36,163 nucleotides of DNA from an uncultured Alphaproteobacteria bacterium (GCA_902535885.1 CACAVG010000004.1:1-36163); one strand, 5' to 3'; shown: positions 22,823 to 31,216, counted from the stretch's first letter. Numbers and translations: made by a program. Notes: generated from the letters alone by a model not told the origin.

Positions 22823-23641
22823 ATGTTAGTCGATCTTACAATCCTAAATATTATTTCTTTTTTATTAATTTTTTTTATTGGTCTTCCCCATGGCTCATTT
22901 GATGGTGCAGTTGCTTCCTTAGTAGGCTTTAATAACAGAACTCAATTTTTACAATTTATACTTTATTACCTAATTTTGTTTTTTCTAGTAATTTTATTTT
23001 GGTTATATTTTCCTATTATTGCTTTAACTATTTTTATTATAATGACTATTGCTCATTTTGGATTATGTGATTGGACACATTTTAACATAAATAAATATAA
23101 ATATTCAGTAAGTTTTACTTATGGAATGACTGTTATTTTTGGAATTATATTCTTTAATGAAAATCAATCTTTTTTAATATTTGAATATCTTACAAATAAT
23201 AATATTTATTTAATTCAAAAATATTTTTTTATACCATATTTTTTAACATCCTTATCTATAATATATTTTATTTATCTTTCTTTCTTTGAAAAGAAATTAC
23301 GAAAAGGAATTGTTGAAATATTTTTTCTTTTACTGTTTTTTTATTTCTTTGATCCACTTCTAAGTTTTGCAATATATTTTTGTTTTTTTCATACTTACAA
23401 ACATCTAAAACATTTGATAAATAATGTTTATTTAAATTTAACCAATAAATACTTTGTTATTTACTCAACATTAATTTTTACAGCAATTTCATGGATCGGT
23501 GGTCTAGGAATTGTTTATTACTTAGTTCAAAATTTATCACTATATGAATCGATATTAAAAGTAATTTTTATCGGACTTGCTGCTTTAACTCTTCCCCATA
23601 TGTTACTTGTAGATATTGTATATAGAAGGAGATTTAAATAA
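22823..23641 (+). CDS. blh: Brp/Blh family beta-carotene 15,15'-dioxygenase
   Basis: Multi-TM; GLPHGSFDGAVA, AHFGLCDWTHF, CFFHTYKHLKHL, LPHMLLVD histidine motifs. Confidence 0.87.
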   Translation: MLVDLTILNIISFLLIFFIGLPHGSFDGAVASLVGFNNRTQFLQFILYYLILFFLVILFWLYFPIIALTIFIIMTIAHFGLCDWTHFNINKYKYSVSFTYGMTVIFGIIFFNENQSFLIFEYLTNNNIYLIQKYFFIPYFLTSLSIIYFIYLSFFEKKLRKGIVEIFFLLLFFYFFDPLLSFAIYFCFFHTYKHLKHLINNVYLNLTNKYFVIYSTLIFTAISWIGGLGIVYYLVQNLSLYESILKVIFIGLAALTLPHMLLVDIVYRRRFK

Positions 23642-23657
23642 ATCATTTTCTCAAATA

Positions 23658-23685
23658 TTGACTTATAAATTCAACATGGTAATTG
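23658..23685 (+). promoter_or_regulatory. Putative sigma70 promoter of tRNA-Gly
   Basis: TTGACT (23658-23663), 16-bp spacer, TAATTG (23680-23685), ~10 nt before tRNA position 1. Confidence 0.5.
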
Positions 23686-23695
23686 TGTAACTTAT

Positions 23696-23770
23696 GCGGG
23701 CGTAGCTCAGGGGTAGAGCGCAACCTTGCCAAGGTTGAAGTCGAGGGTTCGAATCCCTTCGCCCGCTCCA
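23696..23770 (+). tRNA. tRNA-Gly(GCC), CCA encoded; left attachment site of island 1
   Basis: GCGGGCG TA GCTC..GAGC G CAACC TTGCCAA GGTTG AAGTC GAGGG TTCGAAT CCCTC.. CGCCCGC T CCA: full cloverleaf, anticodon GCC. Confidence 0.96.
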
Positions 23771-23837
23771 GAAATCCAATAAACCTTCTCTTTTGTCTGT
23801 TAAGTTTTTTCTTAATTTAACTAATAATACAATTTCA

Positions 23838-23855
23838 TTGTGACTGAGTTGTGAC
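23838..23855 (+). repeat. Left-end arm-type repeat pair TTGTGAC-TGAG-TTGTGAC (island 1)
   Basis: Two exact 7-mers at 11-bp period; same arrangement and orientation at 30153-30170. Confidence 0.7.
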
Positions 23856-24129
23856 AGAAAAAAACATTAATAGGGTGCAGACATGTGCCATAGGGGGGGT
23901 GCTATACCTTTATGTTTAACTTTTATATTTTTATCAAATCTGGATGTTAACTAGTTTTACATATATTTAAAAAGCTATCAAAATACTTAATTCTTAAATT
24001 TAATTTTCTTTAGAATTAAAAGAAAAATCTAAACTATTGAGAGGGTAAAAATTTTTATACATATAATAAACTAGGCAATTGCATTTAAGATGAATTGTTA
24101 GAAAACATAAAAAATGTTAAGATGTTTTT

Positions 24130-24363
24130 ATGGAAATAGTAGGTGCTGTAATAACTCTAATAGTTATTGGTATTATTATTGGCATTATAGTAATTCCAAC
24201 ATACTTTATTGAAAACTTAAAAAAAAATGAGAATACTAATAAATTGCTGAAAAAAAATTTTCTTTGGGCAGACGTTCAATCATTTATATATCTTATACTT
24301 TTAATTTTAGGAATTTTATTAGTTGGATTTGTGTTTACTAATCTGGGAGTTGTACTTTTTTAA
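24130..24363 (+). CDS. Small membrane protein, unknown function
   Basis: 77 aa, two hydrophobic segments. Confidence 0.45.
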   Translation: MEIVGAVITLIVIGIIIGIIVIPTYFIENLKKNENTNKLLKKNFLWADVQSFIYLILLILGILLVGFVFTNLGVVLF

Positions 24364-24401
24364 ATTTATTTTTCTTTCTGGTTTCGGGTAATGAAGTAGA
24401 A

Positions 24402-25877
24402 TTAAGAAGATACCCAAGAATACCAACCACTTATATAACTCTCATACAAACCATCATCATTACTTAACACTAAGTTAGCAACCTGTTCTGACCCTACTAT
24501 TTGTTCTTCTGGTTGAATTTCGAGTGGAACTTCTACTTCAAAGTTATCTCTTATTTTGGTTAAAGAACTTTTAACTTTAATCATCGTCTTCATCAGTTTT
24601 TTGTATTCATGTTTCATTTGCGCTCTTAAAGATAATTCAAAGCCAACAGGAACAATGAAGCTATCATGAATGGGTAGTATAACAATATTCTGTTTTTGAA
24701 AGAAGGTCATCAAGCGTTGAGCTATAATTGAATCAAGAAACATTAATTCTAAACCAACACCAGTACTAAAATGATGAACAATAGGTTTATGATAGGTGTT
24801 AACCAGCTTGTTAAGTTGATAATGAGTAAGTTTAAGTTCTTTTAGTTCAGATTTTTTTAACCTGTACTTACCCCCTTCATCATTCAACAATGCATTGGTA
24901 TATAGTTTAACTAGTTCCCTTGCTCTAGTTAAGTATTTGGTATTACCTGTTAGCCCCAAGTCATATAAATCCCTGTCAACATCCATTGGAATGTTTTCTT
25001 TTGAGTATAGTAATCGTAGAGACATCGTTGAGAAGTCAACCTCTACAGTTTTCTTGCCATTAATTGTTATATGATGGCGGTATTTAGAGGGTATAGATTG
25101 CCACCAACCCCCATAAAATCTTCCACCAAGATTATTTTTACCCCTTGCAAATACTCTTCTTAAATGGGTTAAAGAATAGTTAATCGTGTTGTCATGCTCC
25201 TCATTAAAAAAACTTCTTTGTTTTTTTTTCTTATTTAATTCATGAATAATTTTTTTGAATTGGCTATTAGAAACATCCAAAGCAATACAATTTTTACTAA
25301 TAAACTGATTAAAAGATAATAATCGTTTTTGTTGTTGTTTGTAAAAGTCAGTTTTAGGAAGAGGCAGAGTAATTTTTTTGTATTTCTTTTTTTTACCTGT
25401 TGTTTTTACTCTGTCTCTTTTAAATACAAATGTTTCGTCTTTATCTGGAGGGTAATAACGCCACTGAAACCCTATCTTATCTAATAATTTCTCAAGTGTT
25501 CTACTATGTTTAATTCTTGTTACCTGTCTTCGTACTTCACTCCCCTTTATAAGAGTAACTAAACCCCCATTTTCAAGAGCATTAATAACTTTTTTAACAT
25601 TTTTATATCCATATTTTTTACCAGAATAATATTTGGCAGTTAAATTTATTGAGACTAAGTTTTTAGGGAAACTAAAATGTGAGAGGTAAAGAGCATTGAC
25701 TAAATGAATAGTAATATTTCTTTCATTCAACCTTGTATCCGTTGTTACTCCTTTCGTTGTTTTTCTTGAAGACTCAATTTGGGAAAAAACCTTCTCGATA
25801 ATTTTATCTAGTAAGTTGTCTTTTGAAATAGGATACCAATCAAAAAGTTTGTCGTTCATATTTCTTAAAGATAACAC
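24402..25877 (-). CDS. Putative replication protein with possible winged-helix N-terminus and family A / single-subunit polymerase-like palm
   Basis: GGRFYGGWWQSIPSKYRHHITINGKKTVEVDFSTMSLRLLY (motif A-like, D281), TRARELVKLYTNALLN (R-x3-K O-helix-like), IVILPIHDSFIVP (motif C HDS, D405). Confidence 0.6.
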   Translation of the reverse strand: MLSLRNMNDKLFDWYPISKDNLLDKIIEKVFSQIESSRKTTKGVTTDTRLNERNITIHLVNALYLSHFSFPKNLVSINLTAKYYSGKKYGYKNVKKVINALENGGLVTLIKGSEVRRQVTRIKHSRTLEKLLDKIGFQWRYYPPDKDETFVFKRDRVKTTGKKKKYKKITLPLPKTDFYKQQQKRLLSFNQFISKNCIALDVSNSQFKKIIHELNKKKKQRSFFNEEHDNTINYSLTHLRRVFARGKNNLGGRFYGGWWQSIPSKYRHHITINGKKTVEVDFSTMSLRLLYSKENIPMDVDRDLYDLGLTGNTKYLTRARELVKLYTNALLNDEGGKYRLKKSELKELKLTHYQLNKLVNTYHKPIVHHFSTGVGLELMFLDSIIAQRLMTFFQKQNIVILPIHDSFIVPVGFELSLRAQMKHEYKKLMKTMIKVKSSLTKIRDNFEVEVPLEIQPEEQIVGSEQVANLVLSNDDGLYESYISGWYSWVSS

Positions 25878-25921
25878 AATTATTCCTCTTCATTGCCCAA
25901 TTCAAAATCTATAATTAAAAT

Positions 25922-26497
25922 GTGGCACTAATTAAACGTTATGTATTATTTTTTTTCTCCCTGTTAATCATTAATATCCTTCTAGTTGGTGCCACCATAG
26001 CAAATGCTTCATCAATAGGTATTAATGATGATTTACCTAGTTGGAGGATTGAGCCCATAGATAATGATGGTGTGTTAATATCAAGAAATGGTCAAGTCCA
26101 AGTAGGTGATAATTTATATTTCTATATTTCTAAATCAAATTGTAACCACTTAGAGAATTTGTTTAGTTTTTATACCGCTAATAATCATCCTCGCATCAAC
26201 ATGCTATTGGAAGAAAAGGTTTATATTAAAATTAATAATACATCTGGTTGGGCAAAGGTACGTTTTATCTATCCTTTTTTAATGGGTCATTCAGTATGGT
26301 TATCATTAGGTATGTTTAATATGGATGATTTTGCTGAAACACTTAAGCCCCATGATAAATTTGAAGTTGTTATTATTGATAAAGAAAACTTTGTTGCAAA
26401 AGAATATTTTGATATTGAAACCAACTATTGGTATCTCGAAGGCTTAGAAAACGCTCTTCGCAGAGGAAAAAATCTATGTCTAGCCTCATCCTCCTAG
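25922..26497 (+). CDS. Secreted/membrane-anchored protein, unknown function (GTG start)
   Basis: N-terminal signal/TM segment then a soluble domain; divergent from the polymerase-like gene. Confidence 0.6.
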   Translation: MALIKRYVLFFFSLLIINILLVGATIANASSIGINDDLPSWRIEPIDNDGVLISRNGQVQVGDNLYFYISKSNCNHLENLFSFYTANNHPRINMLLEEKVYIKINNTSGWAKVRFIYPFLMGHSVWLSLGMFNMDDFAETLKPHDKFEVVIIDKENFVAKEYFDIETNYWYLEGLENALRRGKNLCLASSS

Positions 26498-26529
26498 AAA
26501 TAATAATAATTATTTTAATTACTAATTAA

Positions 26530-27219
26530 ATGAGAATATTTTCATTCTTTATATCTTCTATAATTCTATTAATTTTTTCTTATTTTGTTTTTGTTCCAAC
26601 AATGGGTTTTTATAAAAATGATATTAAGCCTTTAATGAATGGTTATAAAAAAATAGATAAAAGTAATTTAAAACATAACCATGAAAATATTAATGAAGAT
26701 ATATTTATGTATATTCATTACCTTGTTACGTTTGATGAAGAGGCAAGACAATTTTATTCAATAGAAGAAGCAAATCTAAATGAAGCTTATCTTAGTTGTG
26801 TTGAAGATAATAAAATCTTTAATATTTCCTGTATGAAAACCCTACAAAATAAAGGTCAGAAATTTTTAATTGATGATAAATGTGCCTGGACTTTTTTTGG
26901 GCACTCAAGCGTGGCTAGAGATAAAGATTATTATCTTGTCAGTATGGAAGAAAAAATGTGTGGAACATTTTTAGCTCGTTTTAATACTTATTATGTTTTT
27001 GAATATAAGGATGATTATTTGAGAGTAACTAATGCTTTTTTAACTGGAAAGGATATCTTTAATCCAATTAAATACTATAAAATAAATGATGATAGCTTCT
27101 CTTTTGTTACTGAGGCATGTGCTCATGGAGCAGATACCTGTTGGGGAAGTAAGGCAGATTGGTTGGAGTTAAAATTTGAATATAATCTTAAACAAAATCA
27201 TGTATTACAAAAATTGTAG
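26530..27219 (+). CDS. Membrane-anchored or secreted protein, unknown function
   Basis: N-terminal TM; long ORF with several Cys residues; convergent with the 658-aa gene. Confidence 0.6.
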   Translation: MRIFSFFISSIILLIFSYFVFVPTMGFYKNDIKPLMNGYKKIDKSNLKHNHENINEDIFMYIHYLVTFDEEARQFYSIEEANLNEAYLSCVEDNKIFNISCMKTLQNKGQKFLIDDKCAWTFFGHSSVARDKDYYLVSMEEKMCGTFLARFNTYYVFEYKDDYLRVTNAFLTGKDIFNPIKYYKINDDSFSFVTEACAHGADTCWGSKADWLELKFEYNLKQNHVLQKL

Positions 27220-27223
27220 GATA

Positions 27224-29200
27224 TTAATTACTCCAATAATTATTATTTTTATTAATTCGTTTTGAAATAATATTTATTTTTTCTTCAGCAGAAAAAAATT
27301 CAAGATAATCTACGAACTGTTTCTTTTTTTTGATTAAGCTACTTGCATTGATAAGTAGTTTATTTTTTTTCTTTTTAATTGCTTCTTGTATTACAAAAGA
27401 CTCTTTTGAAGGGTCAATTTTTTCCAGTATGAAGAATGCTGAAGTAAAATCTTCTTTTTTAAGTAGGTGCTTAAATATCTTTTGTAAAAAGTCATATTTG
27501 TATTCTTCAGTATTTATAGAAGTCTTGTTTTTATCTTCAGGAATATATTTTTCAACATACCAATTAGCAATCTTAATTGACTCTGAAAACATATCGTTCA
27601 CAAGTAAATGGTCAAGAAAATCTTCAATCTCGGAAATTTGCCAACTAAATACAGAACTAGTTGTTTCTTTATTTACAAAATCATCAACAAAAGTTGTAAC
27701 TTGTTTTTTGTATTCATTATCTAAATATGACTTTGATGAATAAATTAATAAATCAACAGCTAGTCTAGTGTCATAAACAACAACATCATCTTTATGTTTG
27801 AAAAAAGACTTTTCAAAAATAGGTTCAGAACTTTTTACTTCATTCCACTTATCTATAACTTGAATTGTAAAATTTTTATCATGATTTATTACTGATGCCT
27901 CTGCCAATCTAGATAATAAATAATTTTTAACACCATCTCTCATTGTTGTATTAGCTATCAAATCATTAGCTTCAGAAAATAGTTCAACATTTATAAGAAA
28001 TAAAATAATATTTTTTGCTTCTACCTCGTTCATTACTTTATTATTCAAATTAGAATTCACTACCCAGGTTTTGGCTAGAATTTTTGCAAGTTCATTTTCT
28101 TTATATCTTAAGGCATAATTTGCTAAACTAAGATAAAGATTATCAATTTTTTCACTTTCAGTTTCTCCTTTTGCAAACTTATTTGCTTGATTAAATATAA
28201 CTTTATTTATCTCCTCTAATGCCCCCTTTTTATGCTCATCTGATAATTCTTTAAAATCTTTAATTAAGTTATCTACTATGATTCCAAGTTCAATTGTATC
28301 TACATCAACATTTGTTAGCTGAGAAACTTCATTAATTATTTTGGGATACCACTTGTAAATATCTTGCAAAGATTGTTTATCTATTTTTTCCAATAAAAAA
28401 TATTTACGGAAATAACTTTTCGCTAAATCTAGTTCATTTTCCTTAATAAAAAAAACTAAGATATCAGTAATGTTAAATTCAAATTCACTCTTATTCATTC
28501 TAGATGTAAATTCATTACCTTTTTCAAGATATTGTTTTAAACAATCAATATTTTTAAGACTAAAACATACGCTAATTAACCATTCGTGATTTGGTCTAAT
28601 TTCATCTACGCTCAATTTAAAAAAACGATTAGTCAAATCATCAAAAATAATTTCAGATGAAAGAGAATTTTTTTCAATTAATATTTCTAATATTTGAGCA
28701 TTGTATGAAAGTAAATCAGAAGTAGAATAAAGTGTATCATTTGTAAACAAATCTTCATGTTCTTTGAGCAAGAACAACATCTTGACTTCATTTTTATCTT
28801 TTTTAGAAAAATAGAAAAGATTTACAATTGCACTTTTTTTTGAGTAATTTTCAAGTTTTAATGCATAATCATAAGCACTATCAAATCCATATGTGTAATA
28901 CAAATATGCTATAAAAGAATCTTGAATATACGAATTGTTAATAAATTCATTATTTAAATCTTGTTCATTATAGTTATCTTTCATCACTTCATAAATATAC
29001 AATGCTTTCGCTTTAAATCCGTGTTCACTTAATCCTTTAATAACATCTGATAGATAAAACCATTCTATTTTATCTAGATTACTAACCTTCGGAATGGTTT
29101 CTATTAATTTATCTGCGTAAAAAATAGTGTCTTCATGTAGTTTCTCTTTTGCAAAAGCCAAATTAGAAAATAAAAAAAATATTAACACAATTTTTTTCAT
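27224..29200 (-). CDS. Large secreted helical-repeat (TPR/Sel1-like appearance) protein, unknown function
   Basis: Signal peptide MKKIVLIFFLFSNLAFA; repeated helical segments; ATGA overlap with the integrase stop. Confidence 0.65.
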   Translation of the reverse strand: MKKIVLIFFLFSNLAFAKEKLHEDTIFYADKLIETIPKVSNLDKIEWFYLSDVIKGLSEHGFKAKALYIYEVMKDNYNEQDLNNEFINNSYIQDSFIAYLYYTYGFDSAYDYALKLENYSKKSAIVNLFYFSKKDKNEVKMLFLLKEHEDLFTNDTLYSTSDLLSYNAQILEILIEKNSLSSEIIFDDLTNRFFKLSVDEIRPNHEWLISVCFSLKNIDCLKQYLEKGNEFTSRMNKSEFEFNITDILVFFIKENELDLAKSYFRKYFLLEKIDKQSLQDIYKWYPKIINEVSQLTNVDVDTIELGIIVDNLIKDFKELSDEHKKGALEEINKVIFNQANKFAKGETESEKIDNLYLSLANYALRYKENELAKILAKTWVVNSNLNNKVMNEVEAKNIILFLINVELFSEANDLIANTTMRDGVKNYLLSRLAEASVINHDKNFTIQVIDKWNEVKSSEPIFEKSFFKHKDDVVVYDTRLAVDLLIYSSKSYLDNEYKKQVTTFVDDFVNKETTSSVFSWQISEIEDFLDHLLVNDMFSESIKIANWYVEKYIPEDKNKTSINTEEYKYDFLQKIFKHLLKKEDFTSAFFILEKIDPSKESFVIQEAIKKKKNKLLINASSLIKKKKQFVDYLEFFSAEEKINIISKRINKNNNYWSN

Positions 29201-30141
29201 AGCTTTTTTAATATATCCTCTGCTTTTAAATGAGTATATCTAAAAAGCATTCTTACATCTTTATGTCCAGAAATTAAGGCTACTTCAGGAATACTTAACC
29301 CTTTTTCAAAGAACCGTGAGATAGCTTCATGGCGTAAATCATGGAAGTGTAAATCTTTAATGCTAGCTTTATTTTTTAATCTTTCCCAAGCTAATCTAAC
29401 TGCATTTGCAGACATTGAAAAAGGAAGTTTTGATTTATGCAAAACATATTTAGCTCTTTCAGTCAGAGGAATTAATCTTTGATGACCGTTCTTTGTTATA
29501 GGTACTAATAGTGTGTTAGCTTTGATGTGTTCTTTTTTTATATTTAAAATTTCACCACGTCTCATGCCAGTTTCAATTGCTATCTCAATTATATTTCTAA
29601 GAGTGTTCTGAGAATAGTTTCCTTTAACTAAATAATTATATTCATATTCAGTTAATCTTCTTTCCCTTTTTTGAAAAACTTTTGGTTTAGTTAAATTGTT
29701 ACAAGGATTATTAATTTCATAACCCCATTCTCTTTTTAAAATATTAAAGAAATGTCTAATTAAATTTAGTTCTCTTAGAAATGTTGATGCTTTAACCTTT
29801 TCTAATCTTAAATCTCTATATTCAGATAAGTGTTTAGTTGTAATCTGATTTACAGGTAAGTTAGAAAAAGAAGTTTTTAAGAAATTATTAAAACAATACT
29901 TCTCAAATTCATAACCTCTTTTTTTTATTGAAATATTATTAATATATTTTTCAATTAGTTTTCTTGTTACTGGAAATTTTTGTGGTCTATATTTTATAGC
30001 ACATCTTTGAAGTTCTATCTCTTTCTCTCTTCCCCATTGCAATGCATCTTTTTTATTAATAAATGTTTTACTTGTAGCTCCACAATTTTTTATTCTTATT
30101 TGGATTTGCCATTTATTATTTCTTTTTCGTAGTGTTGCCAT
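29197..30141 (-). CDS. Tyrosine recombinase / phage-type integrase
   Basis: IETGMRRGEIL (catalytic R), HDLRHEAISRFFEKG (HxxR), ISGHKDVRMLFRYTH (H...Y); arm-binding-like N-terminus MATLRKRNNKWQIQIRIK. Confidence 0.95.
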   Translation of the reverse strand: MATLRKRNNKWQIQIRIKNCGATSKTFINKKDALQWGREKEIELQRCAIKYRPQKFPVTRKLIEKYINNISIKKRGYEFEKYCFNNFLKTSFSNLPVNQITTKHLSEYRDLRLEKVKASTFLRELNLIRHFFNILKREWGYEINNPCNNLTKPKVFQKRERRLTEYEYNYLVKGNYSQNTLRNIIEIAIETGMRRGEILNIKKEHIKANTLLVPITKNGHQRLIPLTERAKYVLHKSKLPFSMSANAVRLAWERLKNKASIKDLHFHDLRHEAISRFFEKGLSIPEVALISGHKDVRMLFRYTHLKAEDILKKL

Positions 30142-30152
30142 TTGATATCTCC

Positions 30153-30170
30153 TTGTGACACAGTTGTGAC
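30153..30170 (+). repeat. Right-end arm-type repeat pair TTGTGAC-ACAG-TTGTGAC (island 1)
   Basis: Same heptamer and 11-bp period as at 23838-23855; lies between the integrase start and the second att copy. Confidence 0.7.
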
Positions 30171-30202
30171 AAAGAGAATGTTATTGAGAAAAATGCCCGT
30201 AA

Positions 30203-30277
30203 AGGGGCGTAGCTCAGGGGTAGAGCGCAACCTTGCCAAGGTTGAAGTCGAGGGTTCGAATCCCTTCGCCCGCTCCA
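30203..30277 (+). pseudogene. Near-complete tRNA-Gly(GCC) pseudo-copy: island 1 right att / island 2 left att
   Basis: Identical to 23696-23770 except the first two acceptor bases (AG instead of GC), which break pairs 1-72 and 2-71; no TTGACT promoter upstream. Confidence 0.85.
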
Positions 30278-30299
30278 AATATTGAGCGGGTTAGATTTA

Positions 30300-30321
30300 A
30301 ACGCTCCACTTACGATCCAAT
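30300..30321 (+). repeat. Left-end arm-type repeat of island 2: AACGCTCCACTTACGATCCAAT
   Basis: 20/22 identical to 33844-33865; heptamers ACGCTCC/ACGATCC at 11-bp period. Confidence 0.65.
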
Positions 30322-30353
30322 AGAGCCAAGCTTTTCCTAGAAAGAGAGAAATT

Positions 30354-30602
30354 ATGGCTACTATTCAAAAGCGTAAATATTTAAATAAAACTAGTTACCA
30401 AGTTCGTATAAGGCGATTAGGCATAAAGACAATAACCAAATCTTTCCTCACGAGAACCGAAGCCAAAAGGTGGTCTAGGTCCATGGAAACAAAATTAGAT
30501 AAAGGCGATTACTCGGATTATTCAACAGCTTCCAAAGTAACATTGGGCGATCTTTTTAAACGTTATATTTTTCCAAAATATTCTGCACAATATCGCTGTT
30601 GA
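30354..30602 (+). pseudogene. 5' remnant of a phage-type integrase gene (catalytic domain missing)
   Basis: MATIQKRKYLNKTSYQVRIRRLGIKTITKSFLTRTEAKRWSRSMETKLDKGDYSDYSTASKVTLGDLFKRY is a typical arm-binding/core-binding start, then it runs into the 3' end of the opposite-strand gene. Confidence 0.75.
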
Positions 30603-30769
30603 ACTGCTACTTGTTTGTCAGACATTCCAGGTTTCATAGTCCTTTCTCCAACACACTCATGAAAACTATCATAAGTGAAGAAGTTTTTATAAATTAAATA
30701 ACCAATAATTATCAAAATTACAGAAAATATAATAAGTCCTATCAGTCTAGTCTTTTCATCTTTATTCAT
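30563..30769 (-). CDS. Small single-TM protein, unknown function
   Basis: One TM then a conserved-looking Cys-containing tail (FHECVGERTMKPGMSDKQVAVQQRYC). Confidence 0.5.
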   Translation of the reverse strand: MNKDEKTRLIGLIIFSVILIIIGYLIYKNFFTYDSFHECVGERTMKPGMSDKQVAVQQRYCAEYFGKI

Positions 30770-30778
30770 TAAAATATC

Positions 30779-31147
30779 CTACAAACAAATATCTTTAATA
30801 GAGACAAAAAATAATACGCCCATTGGCTCACTCCATCTTTCAGGGTTATTTGTTAGGTATTTTTCTACAATAGCACGCAACTGTTTATTATTTTCTATTT
30901 TATCCATTAAGCATTTTTTAAGTTCACTAATATCTGAAAGAGCTTCATCAGAGGTACCAATATTTAAATATAACCTTGAAGAGAGTAAACCATCAGCTAC
31001 CCCAATTAAATAATTAGATTTTTCTATATTTGTTAATTTTAAATAATCATTACCTGATAAATAACCCTCATAAACTAATCTTGTTTGGGAATAAGAATAG
31101 TTTGTTAACATTAAAAAAATACTAGTTAATAATAAAAAACATCTCAT
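30779..31147 (-). CDS. Secreted small protein, possibly Rap1a/Tai-like
   Basis: Signal peptide; YLIGVADGLL...LKKCLMDK...IVEKYLTNNPERWSEPMGVLFFVSIKDIC pattern. Confidence 0.45.
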   Translation of the reverse strand: MRCFLLLTSIFLMLTNYSYSQTRLVYEGYLSGNDYLKLTNIEKSNYLIGVADGLLSSRLYLNIGTSDEALSDISELKKCLMDKIENNKQLRAIVEKYLTNNPERWSEPMGVLFFVSIKDICL

Positions 31148-31156
31148 ACTTTACTC

Positions 31157-31182
31157 TACCACCAACTAAGAAGATTGTTAAG
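31157..31182 (-). promoter_or_regulatory. 26-bp repeated leader element, copy 1
   Basis: + strand TACCACCAACTAAGAAGATTGTTAAG, ending 9 nt upstream of the ATG at 31147. Confidence 0.65.
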
Positions 31183-31216
31183 ATCTTCAGACGTCAAATA
31201 TTTAATATAATATAAG

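Larger units (their letters stand above)
23771..30202. mobile_element. Island 1: tRNA-Gly-inserted integrative element with tyrosine recombinase and polymerase-like replication protein
   Basis: Bounded by ~73-bp tRNA-Gly direct repeats; intact integrase just inside the right end; matching TTGTGAC-N4-TTGTGAC motifs inside both ends. Confidence 0.87.

Noticed and set aside
23870-23912. GGGTGC...GGGTGC repeat (tagggtgcagacatgtgccatagggggggtgctatacc) as a regulatory site
   Set aside because: Short, low-complexity G-run with no second copy at the other island end; not enough support.
24402-25877. Confident call as phage T7-type RNA polymerase
   Set aside because: Protein is much shorter than T7 RNAP (~880 aa) and only short motifs match; kept as polymerase-like palm pending structure prediction.
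30096-30278. 60-aa minus-strand ORF (MERAKGFEPSTSTLARLRSTPELRP...)
   Set aside because: Its N-terminus is the antisense translation of the tRNA-Gly pseudo-copy, a classic spurious ORF.
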